Assembly (NCBI GenBank): GCA_049890195.1
Contig: JBMHBY010000003.1
Span: 62,001-126,000 of the forward strand
Reading direction: 5' to 3'
Length of the DNA stretch: 64,000 nucleotides
DNA from: JAYQKL01 sp049890195
GTDB lineage: Bacteria > Pseudomonadota > Alphaproteobacteria > RS24
In this document: positions 32,601 to 41,691 of the stretch, piece after piece
Position numbering within the stretch: position 1 is the first letter of the stretch
How the letters are laid out: each line of letters begins with the position of its first letter
Translations under genes and position numbers: made by a program
Notes under the pieces: model-generated
Databases searched by the model: none
What the model was told of the DNA's origin: nothing
The model's input: only the letters and a program-made list of their open reading frames with translations

Positions 32601-34133
32601 CTAAGCGGCGAAGTTCTCCGTATAGGCTTCCACCACGCTTTTGAGCTTGGCTTCCGTCTTGTCGGACAGCGCCTTTTCATCGCGGATGGTGGCCAGAAGT
32701 TTCTTTTCCTTGCCATGCATCAACGCCAGCAGGCCTTCTTCATAAGCACCGATTTTGGCAGTCGGAAGCTGGTCAAGATAACCGTTCACCCCGGCATAAA
32801 TGACCACAACCTGCTCCTCCACCTGCAAGGGTGAAAACTGGTTCTGCTTGAGCAGCTCAGTCAGACGTTCACCGCGGTTCAGCAGTTGCTGGGTGGCGGC
32901 GTCAAGGTCGGAACCGAACTGGGCAAAGGCCGCCATCTCGCGATATTGGGCCAGTTCACCCTTAATCTTGCCGGCCACCTGTTTCATGGCCTTGACCTGG
33001 GCGGCTGAGCCAACCCGTGACACGGACAGGCCGACATTCACGGCCGGTCGGATGCCCTGATAGAACAGGTCGGTTTCCAGAAAAATCTGGCCGTCAGTGA
33101 TGGAAATCACATTGGTCGGGATGTAGGCGGACACATCATTGGCTTGGGTTTCAATAATCGGCAGTGCCGTCATCGAGCCGGAGCCCTCATCGTCATTGAG
33201 TTTGGCGGCGCGCTCCAGCAGGCGTGAATGCAGGAAGAAAACGTCGCCCGGATAGGCTTCACGGCCCGGCGGGCGGCGCAGCAGCAGGGACATCTGGCGG
33301 TAGGCCACAGCCTGCTTGGACAAATCATCATAGGTGATCATGGCGTGCATGCCATTATCGCGGAAATATTCCCCCATGGTGCAGCCGGTGAACGGCGCCA
33401 GATATTGCAGCGGCGCAGCCTCTGAGGCCGTCGCAGCAACAACGATGGAATATTTCAGCGCATCATTTTCTTCCAGTGTCCGGACAATCTGGGCCACTGT
33501 CGAGCGCTTTTGGCCGATGGCGACATAAACGCAATACAGTTTGGCGCTTTCATCATCACCTTCATTGATGGCCTTCTGGTTCAAAATGGCATCAACAGCA
33601 ATCGCTGTTTTACCGGTCTGGCGGTCGCCAATAATCAATTCGCGCTGACCACGCCCGATCGGGATCAAGGCGTCAACGGCTTTCAGGCCTGTCTGCATCG
33701 GCTCATGCACGGATTTGCGCGGGATGATTCCCGGTGCTTTGACATCCACTTTCATGCGTTTTTTCGTCTTGATCGGGCCTTTGCCGTCAAGCGGGTTGCC
33801 GAGCGGATCAACCACCCGGCCCAACAATTCCTTGCCGACCGGAACCGACACAATATCGCCGGTCCGCTTGACCGTATCGCCTTCGCGGATTTCACGGTCG
33901 GAACCGAAAATCACGGCACCGACATTGTCTTCCTCAAGGTTGAGAGCCATGCCACGAATGCCGCCCGGAAATTCGACCATTTCACCAGCCTGAACATTGT
34001 CCAGACCGAAGATGCGGGCGATGCCGTCCCCGACGGACAGAACCTGACCAATCTCGGAAACTTCGGACTGCTTGCCGAAATCCTTGATTTGTTTTTTCAA
34101 AATTGACGTAATTTCTGATGCTTTAATATCCAT
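32601..34133 (-). CDS. atpA: F1F0 ATP synthase alpha subunit
   Basis: A 510-residue non-catalytic nucleotide-binding subunit. Walker A GDRQTGKT is at 169-176, with PIGRGQRELIIGD just before it, and PPGREAYPGDVFFLHSRLLERAAK later. The N-terminal amphipathic region (ASEITSILKKQIKDFG) contacts the delta subunit. The ATG at 34133 shares its first base with the atpH stop (TGATG), so translation is coupled; a TTG one codon earlier is less likely. Confidence 0.98.
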   Translation of the reverse strand: MDIKASEITSILKKQIKDFGKQSEVSEIGQVLSVGDGIARIFGLDNVQAGEMVEFPGGIRGMALNLEEDNVGAVIFGSDREIREGDTVKRTGDIVSVPVGKELLGRVVDPLGNPLDGKGPIKTKKRMKVDVKAPGIIPRKSVHEPMQTGLKAVDALIPIGRGQRELIIGDRQTGKTAIAVDAILNQKAINEGDDESAKLYCVYVAIGQKRSTVAQIVRTLEENDALKYSIVVAATASEAAPLQYLAPFTGCTMGEYFRDNGMHAMITYDDLSKQAVAYRQMSLLLRRPPGREAYPGDVFFLHSRLLERAAKLNDDEGSGSMTALPIIETQANDVSAYIPTNVISITDGQIFLETDLFYQGIRPAVNVGLSVSRVGSAAQVKAMKQVAGKIKGELAQYREMAAFAQFGSDLDAATQQLLNRGERLTELLKQNQFSPLQVEEQVVVIYAGVNGYLDQLPTAKIGAYEEGLLALMHGKEKKLLATIRDEKALSDKTEAKLKSVVEAYTENFAA

Positions 34134-34699
34134 CAACCGGCCTCATTCATGGCTTGTTTTAGTGAATTCAGTTTGGTGCGCAGGGAGCCGTCAACCATCT
34201 GGCTGCCCACTTTGACAATCAGACCGCCCAAAATGGAGGGGTCAATGACGGCAGTGATGTCCACATCCTTGCCGTAGGCTTTTTTCATCTGTGTCTTGAT
34301 CGACTTGGTTTGTGCGGCGGAAAGCTTTTTGGCCGACACCACCTCAGCGGAAATCTCCCCGCGTGCGCGTGCCTCCAGACGGGCATAAGCCGTCAGTATC
34401 GCCGGCAGAGAAAACGCCCGGCGGTTCTGGATGACAAGCCCGACAAATTTGGCGACCGTCTCTGCGATTTTGGCTTTTTTCAGCACTGCCTGAACAGCCT
34501 TATCCTGCGAAATAGCGTCAATCACCGGACTGCGCAGGGCCTGGTCAAGCTTTTCATTGGCTGAGATGATCTGCGAGAGTTTTTTCACCCCTGCACTGAT
34601 GCGCTTTTTTTCTGCCGCGCTGCTTTCCTCTGCAAGGTCAAACAGAGCGTTTGCATAACGTTCAGCAATTGTATCAACGATGCTTTCCTGAGCCGACAC
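34133..34699 (-). CDS. atpH: F1F0 ATP synthase delta subunit
   Basis: A 188-residue delta (OSCP) subunit. The N-terminal helical bundle begins AERYANALFDLAEE and the C-terminal block reads VDITAVIDPSILGGLIVKVGSQMVDGSLRTKLNSLK. It links F1 to the peripheral stalk. The start codon is GTG with AGGACGG upstream. It is first in the atpHAGDC operon and is preceded by a 353-bp region that must hold the promoter. Confidence 0.96.
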   Translation of the reverse strand: MSAQESIVDTIAERYANALFDLAEESSAAEKKRISAGVKKLSQIISANEKLDQALRSPVIDAISQDKAVQAVLKKAKIAETVAKFVGLVIQNRRAFSLPAILTAYARLEARARGEISAEVVSAKKLSAAQTKSIKTQMKKAYGKDVDITAVIDPSILGGLIVKVGSQMVDGSLRTKLNSLKQAMNEAG

Positions 34700-35052
34700 T
34701 GAACCGTCCTACTAACTTGTGACTTGCGGCGCATGACCGCAAAAAGATGAATCCTTGGGATGTGGAACTAGCACAGCAAAGCGCCCTATGCAATAGAGTT
34801 GTCGGCCTGAAAACATGTCATTTTGGCACAGGCATCCAGCCTGTTCCCCCGCGCATGCCCAGACCGGGACACGGACGGTTGCCGAAACCGTTTACCGCCT
34901 GCGCAGTTCAGGTTTTTTATAAGTTAAATCAGCCGCTTAAGAAAAGACTGGTTGTCGTCGCCGGTCTTCTCCCATCCAGGCAGAGACCCATTCGGGTGTT
35001 TCACCCGGCTCGGCCGGTCACTTATCCGCCAAACAATCCACAACTTCAGCAT
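34700..35052. other. 353-bp region between atpH and priA without a credible gene
   Basis: Both flanking genes are on the minus strand, so this holds the end of the priA transcript and the start of the atp operon. A plus-strand frame starting at 34747 runs into the antisense of priA and has no recognisable domain, so I reject it. Small perfect hairpins are present: ACAGGC-ATCCA-GCCTGT, CGGTT-GCCGA-AACCG, GGGTG-TTT-CACCC, and a near-perfect AAGACTGG/CCGGTCTT. None has a terminator T-run. No clear -35/-10 pair could be assigned. An unrecognised small RNA is possible but unsupported. Confidence 0.4.
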
Positions 35053-37338
35053 TCAAAAAAAGCTATACGGGTCAATATCCACTGTACACCTGATGTTGTG
35101 GCGCTTTGGACTGAGGGACAGCCAGTCATTGATGAAACCCTGCAGGCCATTGCGGTTGCGGCCATGCACCAGAAACCGCAGCCGGTGTTGACCGCGGATC
35201 CGGGCAATCGGGGCCGGGGCGGGTCCGAGCACCCGGACCGTATCACTGATTGGGGCTTTTTGCGCCAGCATACGGGCATGGCTGTTAACAGCCTGCAAAT
35301 CCGGTCCTGACAAAATGATCCCGGCCAGACGGCCAAAAGGGGGCATCGCCGCCAGACGCCGCATCTCCGCCTCACGTTCCAAAAAGGCGTCGCGATTGCC
35401 GTCGGCCAGTGCCTGCAGCACCGGATGATCCGGCGCATATGACTGCAGCATCGCCTGACCCTCCGCCAATTCCCGCCCGGCCCGACCGGTCACCTGCGAC
35501 AGCATCTGATAGGTCCGTTCCCCGGCCCGCAAATCACCGGTGCCCATACCCAAATCCGCATCAACCACACCGACAAAACCGAGTTTTGGGAAATGATGCC
35601 CTTTTGCGACGATCTGGGTACCGACTATGATGTCTGTTTCGCCCGCGGCAATCCTTTCCAACGCCGCCCGCATGGCCTGTTCGCCGCTGACAAGATCAGA
35701 GGACAGCACAGTGACCCGTTTGTCGGGAAACAGCCCGGCAATCTCTTCAGTGATGCGCTCGACCCCGGGGCCGCAAGCGGCCAGATGGTCGGTTTCCCCG
35801 CAGGCGTCGCATTGTGCCGGCAACGGCCGCTCATGCCCGCATTGATGACAGGCCAAAGCGCGTTTGAAACGGTGCTCAACCAGCCAGCTGTCACAATCCG
35901 GGCAGGCATACCGATGACCGCAGGACCGGCACAGGGTCAACGGGGCATAGCCGCGTCGGTTCATGAACAGCAAAGCCTGTTCGCCTTTATCCAGTGTCGT
36001 CTTGACCGCCTCCAGCAGAACCGGCGACAGCCATTGTCCGCGTGGCGGCGGCGCAACCCGCAAATCCACAAGCTGGATGTCCGGCAACTGCCCTTTTCCG
36101 TGCCGGTTGGGGAGCTTCAGACATTGATAGCGGCCCTCTTCGGCGTTGATGACGGTCTCCAGAGCCGGCGTGGCCGAGGACAACACCACGGTCGCCGCCG
36201 ACAGTCTGGCGCAGACAACAGCCATGTCACGTGCATTGTAAATGACGCCGTCCTCCTGCTTGAAACCAGCATCATGCTCCTCGTCCACCACAATCAACCC
36301 CAGATCCTGCCATGGCATGAACAGGGCCGAGCGTGCCCCGACCAGGACACGCGCCTCGCCTTTCGCCACGGCGCGCCAGGTTTGGCGGCGTTGGGCCGGG
36401 GTGAGGCCGGAATGCCAGAGCGCCGGCGCACAGCCAAAGCGCACTTCAAACCGTTTGAGAAATTGTGTCGTCAACGCAATCTCCGGCAGAATGACCAGAC
36501 TTTGACGGTTTTGGGACAGGGCTTCGGCAACCGCCTCGAAATACACCTCCGTCTTGCCGGACCCCGTCACCCCGTCCAGCAGACAGGGCGTGTAGTTTTT
36601 GCTTTTGACCGCGGCCGTCAAACGGGTAACGGCCGCAGCCTGTTCCGGTGAAAAATCAATCTGCAAAAAGTCCGGGTCCGGTTGAGCCGTTTCCCCTGTG
36701 GGGAGCGGTCGCTTGATCAGCCCGCCCGCCTTGGTCAATGCCGGAATAACCGAGCTTGAAACCCCGGCACGCGCGGCCAGTGCACCAGCCGTCATCACGG
36801 CATCCGCGCCGGCCTCGGCAAGGGCGTCCAGAACTTTTCTGCGCGCTGCGGTCATACGCTCAGGACTGGCCCCACTTAAGCTGTATCCCATATTTTGTGA
36901 AACTGGTTCGAAGGTTTCTTTGGCCGGCAGAAACATCCGCAACACCTGTCCAGGCGGGGACATGGTGTACTGGGCCATCCACGCAATGAACTGGCGCAGG
37001 GCCGGTGCCAGAGGCGGCATGTCAAACCGCTGCTTGACGGCACGCAATTTGTTCTGCGGGGGGTCAGCCTGCGTCCACCGGCGCGGCGGGGACCAGACAA
37101 CACCCGTCACGGTCTGGCGTGCAAGCGGGATGGACACAAAATCACCCGGTGCCAGCACCAAACCGTCCGGCACACCATAATCATAACACCCGGTGGCGTC
37201 TGAAACCGCCCGCGGCACCATGACCGAGACAATATCCGTGAAGGCGGGCTGGTCCGCCCGCGGCACATCCGGCGGAAACAGACCGGCCTGAGGGGTGCGG
37301 TCTGAGATTGGTGGTGTTTTCTTGCCCGATGCATTCAT
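35053..37338 (-). CDS. priA: primosomal protein N' (replication restart helicase PriA)
   Basis: A 761-residue superfamily-2 helicase that reloads the replisome at stalled forks. The N-terminal DNA-binding domain (about 35-220) includes YDYGVPDGLVLAPGDFVSIPLA. Walker A is GVTGSGKT (256-263), with the DEEHD box in IVVDEEHDAGFKQ. Eight zinc-binding Cys lie in two motifs (CRSCGHRYACPDC and CHQCGHERPLPAQCDACG). The C-terminal end VDIDPYSFF is characteristic. The gene is divergent from the transaldolase gene and lies upstream of the atp operon on the same strand. Confidence 0.97.
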   Translation of the reverse strand: MNASGKKTPPISDRTPQAGLFPPDVPRADQPAFTDIVSVMVPRAVSDATGCYDYGVPDGLVLAPGDFVSIPLARQTVTGVVWSPPRRWTQADPPQNKLRAVKQRFDMPPLAPALRQFIAWMAQYTMSPPGQVLRMFLPAKETFEPVSQNMGYSLSGASPERMTAARRKVLDALAEAGADAVMTAGALAARAGVSSSVIPALTKAGGLIKRPLPTGETAQPDPDFLQIDFSPEQAAAVTRLTAAVKSKNYTPCLLDGVTGSGKTEVYFEAVAEALSQNRQSLVILPEIALTTQFLKRFEVRFGCAPALWHSGLTPAQRRQTWRAVAKGEARVLVGARSALFMPWQDLGLIVVDEEHDAGFKQEDGVIYNARDMAVVCARLSAATVVLSSATPALETVINAEEGRYQCLKLPNRHGKGQLPDIQLVDLRVAPPPRGQWLSPVLLEAVKTTLDKGEQALLFMNRRGYAPLTLCRSCGHRYACPDCDSWLVEHRFKRALACHQCGHERPLPAQCDACGETDHLAACGPGVERITEEIAGLFPDKRVTVLSSDLVSGEQAMRAALERIAAGETDIIVGTQIVAKGHHFPKLGFVGVVDADLGMGTGDLRAGERTYQMLSQVTGRAGRELAEGQAMLQSYAPDHPVLQALADGNRDAFLEREAEMRRLAAMPPFGRLAGIILSGPDLQAVNSHARMLAQKAPISDTVRVLGPAPAPIARIRGQHRLRFLVHGRNRNGLQGFINDWLSLSPKRHNIRCTVDIDPYSFF

Positions 37339-37405
37339 ACCCAGACTGTCCTCGAATCGACGTCATTTGCCAAGGCGTAAATCGCATGAGCAGATAAGGA
37401 ATGGC

Positions 37406-37433
37406 TTGCCGCTTCACCAAAACATGTTTTAAT
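37406..37433 (+). promoter_or_regulatory. candidate promoter of the transaldolase gene
   Basis: TTGCCG (37406-37411) and TTTAAT (37428-37433) are 16 bases apart in the divergent priA/transaldolase gap. A start near 37440 would fall next to the AGGAGG box, giving a very short leader. Confidence 0.4.
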
Positions 37434-37452
37434 AAGCCATCAGGAGGCAGTC

Positions 37453-38109
37453 ATGAAATTTTTTGTAGATACCGCAGACACGGGCGACATCAAGGAACTC
37501 AACGCAACCGGGCTGATTGACGGGGTGACGACCAATCCGTCCCTGGTGGCCAAATCCGGCCGCGATTTCAAGGAACTGGTGGCCGAAATATGTGACCTTG
37601 TTGACGGGCCGGTCAGCGCTGAAGTGACCGCACTGGATGCCGACACCATGATTGCTGAAGCCAAGGAGCTTGCCGCGATTGCGGAAAATGTCTGCATCAA
37701 AGTCCCTTTGACGTTGGATGGCCTCAAAGCCACCCGCGCCATCACGGATATGGGGCGGGCGGTCAATGTGACGCTGTGTTTTTCCGCCAATCAGGCTCTG
37801 ATGGCCGCCAAAGCAGGGGCGGCTTTCATTTCCCCCTTTGTCGGGCGGCTGGATGACATTGGTGCCAATGGCATGGGTCTGATTGCCGATATCCGCCAGA
37901 TTTACGACAATTATCCGGATCTGGAGACGGAAATTCTGGTCGCCTCGGTGCGCTCACCGGATCACATTCACCAATCCGCGCTGATCGGGGCCGATGTCGC
38001 GACTGTGCCCCCCGGCGTATTGCGCAGCCTGATCAAGCACCCGTTGACCGACAAAGGTCTGGACGCGTTTATGGCGGATTGGGCGGCGACAGGCCAAAAG
38101 ATCGTCTGA
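37453..38109 (+). CDS. tal: transaldolase / fructose-6-phosphate aldolase family (TalC/FSA type)
   Basis: A 218-residue short transaldolase. MKFFVDTADTGDIKEL and GVTTNPSLVAKSG are diagnostic. The Schiff-base Lys83 is in CIKVPLT, and VTLCFSANQALMAAKAGAAFISPFVGRLDD follows. Short forms of this family act as transaldolase or fructose-6-phosphate aldolase, and sequence alone does not separate the two. An AGGAGG box precedes the ATG. XerC follows 8 bases later, an order seen in other alphaproteobacteria. Confidence 0.93.
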   Translation: MKFFVDTADTGDIKELNATGLIDGVTTNPSLVAKSGRDFKELVAEICDLVDGPVSAEVTALDADTMIAEAKELAAIAENVCIKVPLTLDGLKATRAITDMGRAVNVTLCFSANQALMAAKAGAAFISPFVGRLDDIGANGMGLIADIRQIYDNYPDLETEILVASVRSPDHIHQSALIGADVATVPPGVLRSLIKHPLTDKGLDAFMADWAATGQKIV

Positions 38110-38117
38110 CCGGGCGC

Positions 38118-39059
38118 ATGACGTTCACTTCAGCCGCGCCGAAACTTGCAGAGCAGGTGCAGGCATGGCTGCAAATGCTGGGCTCACAACGCCGCGTCAG
38201 CCCTCATACGCTTGATGTGTACCGGCGGGATCTCACCCAGTTTTTAAATTTTTTCAACAGCTATGAAACGCGTGAGGCGGAGCTGGCGGATTTTGCATCC
38301 CTGCAACTGCGCACCTTGCGGGCATTTCTGGCCCACCGGCGTGACCAGGGTGTCAGCAGCCGGGCGCTGGCGCGCAACCTGTCCGGCATCAAGTCCTTTG
38401 TCCGGTTTCTGGAGCAGACCGGCCACACGGTCAGCCCGGCCTTTGCGCAGATAAAATCCCCGAAATCGACCCAAAACCTGCCGCGTCCGGTGGAGCCGGA
38501 GGACGCTTTGGCGATGCTGGAACTGGCGGGGGACCTGGCGGGGGAACCGTGGGAAGGCGCCCGCGACCGTGCACTTCTGATTTTGCTGTATGGCTGCGGT
38601 CTGCGCATCTCGGAGGCCCTGTCCCTGACTTTCAGCCAGGCGCCAAAAGCAGGGGACATGCTGCTGCGCATCACCGGCAAGGGCAACAAACAACGTGAGG
38701 TGCCGCTGCTGCCGGTGGTGATCGACTTGGTGCAGACCTATCTCAGACAGGCCCCTTTTGTTTTTGAGGCGGAGTCACCCCTGTTCCGCAGCCGCCGCGG
38801 CAAACCTTATTCCCCGCGACTGGCGCAGATGATGGTGGCGAAACTTCGGACTGCCCTCGATTTGCCCGACAGTGTGACACCGCACGCTCTCCGCCACAGC
38901 TTTGCAACACATCTGCTGGCCGGTGGCGGGGATTTGCGCACCATCCAGGAGCTGCTCGGTCATGAAAGCCTTGTCTCCACGCAGGTCTATACAAAAATCA
39001 AAGACAGCCAGATAGAGCGCGAACACGCCAAGGCCCATCCACGGGCGAAGCGCGACTAA
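38118..39059 (+). CDS. xerC: tyrosine recombinase XerC
   Basis: A 313-residue tyrosine recombinase that resolves chromosome dimers at dif together with XerD. The N-terminal SAM-like core-binding domain (about 8-105) includes SPHTLDVYRRDLTQFL. The catalytic domain holds Arg163 (GCGLRISEAL), Lys188 (TGKGNKQR), His256 and Arg259 (PHALRHSFATHLL), His282 (LGHESL) and the nucleophile Tyr291 (TQVYTKI). The complete set argues for an active enzyme. The context is housekeeping, not a mobile element. The ATG at 38118 is preferred to one inside tal. Confidence 0.93.
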   Translation: MTFTSAAPKLAEQVQAWLQMLGSQRRVSPHTLDVYRRDLTQFLNFFNSYETREAELADFASLQLRTLRAFLAHRRDQGVSSRALARNLSGIKSFVRFLEQTGHTVSPAFAQIKSPKSTQNLPRPVEPEDALAMLELAGDLAGEPWEGARDRALLILLYGCGLRISEALSLTFSQAPKAGDMLLRITGKGNKQREVPLLPVVIDLVQTYLRQAPFVFEAESPLFRSRRGKPYSPRLAQMMVAKLRTALDLPDSVTPHALRHSFATHLLAGGGDLRTIQELLGHESLVSTQVYTKIKDSQIEREHAKAHPRAKRD

Positions 39060-39068
39060 TCCACAGAT

Positions 39069-40475
39069 TTACATGTGCAGAGCTCGGCCCTCAACATCCA
39101 AAGCCGCCTCTTTGACAGCTTCAGTCAGTGTCGGATGCGCATGGCAGGTGCGGGCAATGTCCTCTGAACTGGCACCGAATTCCATGGCGACAGAGGCTTC
39201 AGCAATCATGTTGCCGGCCTCAGGCCCCAGAATATGCACGCCGAGCACACGATCCGTTACAGCATCCGCCAGAACCTTCACGAACCCATCTGTGGTGCCG
39301 TTGACCTTGGCGCGCCCATTGGCCATGAACGGAAACTTGCCGACCTTGTAGTCCTGACCGGCCTCTTTCAGCTCCTCCTCGGTCTTACCGACCCAGGCCA
39401 GCTCCGGCGCGGTATAGATGACCCCCGGAATGACGTCATAATTCACATGGCCGGATTTGCCGGCCAGATTTTCCGCCACGGCGACGCCTTCCTCTTCGGC
39501 TTTGTGAGCCAGCATCGGACCGGCAATCACATCCCCGATGGCATAAATGCCCGGCACGGAAGTCGCAAAGTGCCCGTCCGTCTCAATCCGGCCACGGGCA
39601 TCCAGCTTAACCCCGACACCTTCCAGACCCAGACCGTCCGTGAACGGGCGGCGACCGATTGCCACCAACACTTTCTCCGCTGACAGGGTTTCAGCTTCAC
39701 CCTCACCGGAAGCCGGTTCAATCGTCACTTTGGCACTGGCCTTCAGCTTGTCAACTTTGGTGACTTTTTTGCCGAGACGGAAATCCATGCCCTGTTTTTT
39801 CAAAACCCGTTGAAACTGTTTTGCGGTTTCAGCGTCCACGCCCGGCGTGATGCGGTCCAGAAACTCCACAACCGTCACCTGTGTCCCCAGACGCGACCAG
39901 ACCGAGCCAAGCTCCAGCCCGATGACCCCGGCACCGACAATGATCATGCTTTTGGGCACAGACTGGAAATCCAGCGCCCCGGTGGAGGAAACAATCATCT
40001 CCTCGTCAATCTCAACCCCGGGCAACGGCGCAACGTCGGAACCGGTGGCGATGACGATGTTTTTGGTCTGCAGGGTTTTTGTGCCGCCATCATTCAGGCT
40101 GACCTCAACCGTTCCGGCGCCTTTGACGGCAGCCGCACCCATGTAATCTTCCACCTTGTTCTTCTTGAACAGGAACTCAATGCCCTGCGTGTTGCCCTGA
40201 ATGCCGTCCTGCTTGTAAGCCATCATGGCGGGCACATCGACCTTGGGCTTGCCAAGCTGAATGCCCATTGCCGCCGCATGGCCGGCCTGCTCGAACGCCT
40301 CAGATGCATGCAGCAGCGCTTTGGACGGAATGCAGCCGACATTCAGGCAGGTGCCGCCATGGGCACCACGCTTGTCGACACAGGCGACCTTCAATCCAAG
40401 CTGCGCCGCCCGGATGGCGCAGACATAGCCGCCCGGCCCGGATCCGATTACAACCAAATCATAAACATCTGACAT
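39069..40475 (-). CDS. lpd: dihydrolipoyl dehydrogenase (E3)
   Basis: A 468-residue flavoprotein disulfide reductase that reoxidises lipoyl groups with NAD. FAD-binding is by VVIGSGPGGYVCAIRAAQLG. The redox disulfide is Cys43/Cys48 in GGTCLNVGCIPSK. NAD-binding uses IIVGAGVIGLELGSVW, and the His-Glu pair sits in CHAHPTLTEAVKEAA at the C-terminus. It is last in the zapE-mdh-sucCDAB-lpd order, 9 bases after the E2 gene, and so serves the 2-oxoglutarate dehydrogenase complex. It converges with xerC. Confidence 0.97.
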   Translation of the reverse strand: MSDVYDLVVIGSGPGGYVCAIRAAQLGLKVACVDKRGAHGGTCLNVGCIPSKALLHASEAFEQAGHAAAMGIQLGKPKVDVPAMMAYKQDGIQGNTQGIEFLFKKNKVEDYMGAAAVKGAGTVEVSLNDGGTKTLQTKNIVIATGSDVAPLPGVEIDEEMIVSSTGALDFQSVPKSMIIVGAGVIGLELGSVWSRLGTQVTVVEFLDRITPGVDAETAKQFQRVLKKQGMDFRLGKKVTKVDKLKASAKVTIEPASGEGEAETLSAEKVLVAIGRRPFTDGLGLEGVGVKLDARGRIETDGHFATSVPGIYAIGDVIAGPMLAHKAEEEGVAVAENLAGKSGHVNYDVIPGVIYTAPELAWVGKTEEELKEAGQDYKVGKFPFMANGRAKVNGTTDGFVKVLADAVTDRVLGVHILGPEAGNMIAEASVAMEFGASSEDIARTCHAHPTLTEAVKEAALDVEGRALHM

Positions 40476-40484
40476 TTTTTTCTC

Positions 40485-41684
40485 CTAAAGCCCCAAAAGC
40501 AGACGCTCTGGGTTTTCAATACCTTCCTTCACCCGCACAAGAAATGTAACCGCCTCTTTGCCGTCAACAATGCGATGGTCGTAACTCAGCGCCAGATACA
40601 TCATGGGGCGGATAACGATTTCACCATTCACCACGACCGGACGCTGCTCAATCTTGTGCATGCCGAGGATGCCGGATTGCGGGGCATTCAAAATCGGCGT
40701 CGACATCAAGGAGCCATAGACCCCGCCATTGGAAATGGTGAAGGTGCCGCCGGACAGGTCAGCAATGCTCAAGCCACCTGAACGGGCCATTTCGCCATAT
40801 CCGGCAACGGTTTTTTCAATCTCCGCAAACCCCATATCCTGAGCGTTTTTGATCACCGGGACAACCAGCCCCTTATCCGTGCCGACGGCAACACCCATAT
40901 TGACATAATGCTTATAGACAATCTCATCGCCGTCAATTTCGGCGTTGACGGCAGGTATCTCCTGCAGTGCCGTGACACAGGCTTTGACGAAGAAACTCAT
41001 AAAGCCCAGCTTGATGCCATGCTTGGCCTCAAATTTCTCCTTATACTCGCTGCGCGTCTCCATCAGAGCACCCATGTCCACCTCATTGAACGTGGTCAGC
41101 ATGGCCGCTGTGTTCTGCGAGTCCTTGAGGCGTTTGGCGATGGTCTGGCGCAGACGGGTCATGCGGACACGCTCCTCCCCACCCTGCACCGGCTGGTTGG
41201 CCGGGAGGTCGGGCAGCGGGGCGGCAGCGGTGCTGGCCGGGACCGCGTCTCCGGAAATGGCGTTCAACACATCGGATTTGGTCAACCGGCCGCCTTTGCC
41301 CGTTCCGGCGATTTTGGACGGGTCCAGGCCGTGTTCGTCAATCAGCCGGCGCACAGAGGGGGCCAGCACATCACCCTGGTCGGCGGCCGGCACCGCTGCC
41401 GGCGCCTTCGCCTCGGTTTGCCGGGGCGCTTGCGGTGCCGCCCCTTCGCCTTCCTCAATCGAACCGAGCATGGCACCGACTTCAACCGTCACACCATCAG
41501 CCGCCAGAATATCCCCCATCACACCGGATGACGGCGCCGGGACCTCAATCGTCACCTTGTCGGTTTCCAATTCACACAGCGGTTCGTCAACCGCGACCGC
41601 CTCGCCCGGCTGTTTGTACCATTGCGCAACGGTGGCTTCCGTAATTGACTCACCCAGAGTCGGAACGCGGATTTCCTTTGTCAT
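40485..41684 (-). CDS. sucB: 2-oxoglutarate dehydrogenase E2, dihydrolipoyl succinyltransferase
   Basis: A 399-residue E2. The lipoyl domain (1-80) carries the lipoylated Lys43 in ELETDKVTIEVPAP. An Ala/Pro/Gln-rich linker leads to a peripheral-subunit-binding domain (about 115-150, SVRRLIDEHGLDPSKIAGTG). The catalytic domain ends with the active-site LSYDHRIVDGKEAV. GAGGATG precedes the ATG at 41684; a 30-codon extension upstream is rejected because the lipoyl domain starts at MTKEIRVPTLGES. It lies 7 bases after sucA. Confidence 0.97.
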   Translation of the reverse strand: MTKEIRVPTLGESITEATVAQWYKQPGEAVAVDEPLCELETDKVTIEVPAPSSGVMGDILAADGVTVEVGAMLGSIEEGEGAAPQAPRQTEAKAPAAVPAADQGDVLAPSVRRLIDEHGLDPSKIAGTGKGGRLTKSDVLNAISGDAVPASTAAAPLPDLPANQPVQGGEERVRMTRLRQTIAKRLKDSQNTAAMLTTFNEVDMGALMETRSEYKEKFEAKHGIKLGFMSFFVKACVTALQEIPAVNAEIDGDEIVYKHYVNMGVAVGTDKGLVVPVIKNAQDMGFAEIEKTVAGYGEMARSGGLSIADLSGGTFTISNGGVYGSLMSTPILNAPQSGILGMHKIEQRPVVVNGEIVIRPMMYLALSYDHRIVDGKEAVTFLVRVKEGIENPERLLLGL

Positions 41685-41691
41685 GACATCC

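Noticed and set aside
34747..35310. A 187-codon plus-strand frame in the atpH-priA gap
   Set aside because: Its second half is antisense to the conserved C-terminus of priA. It has no recognisable domain, no good ribosome site and a composition unlike the real genes.
38118..39059. The tyrosine recombinase as a mobile-element integrase
   Set aside because: Size, motifs and the position after the transaldolase gene fit chromosomal XerC. No attachment repeats or cargo boundaries are visible.
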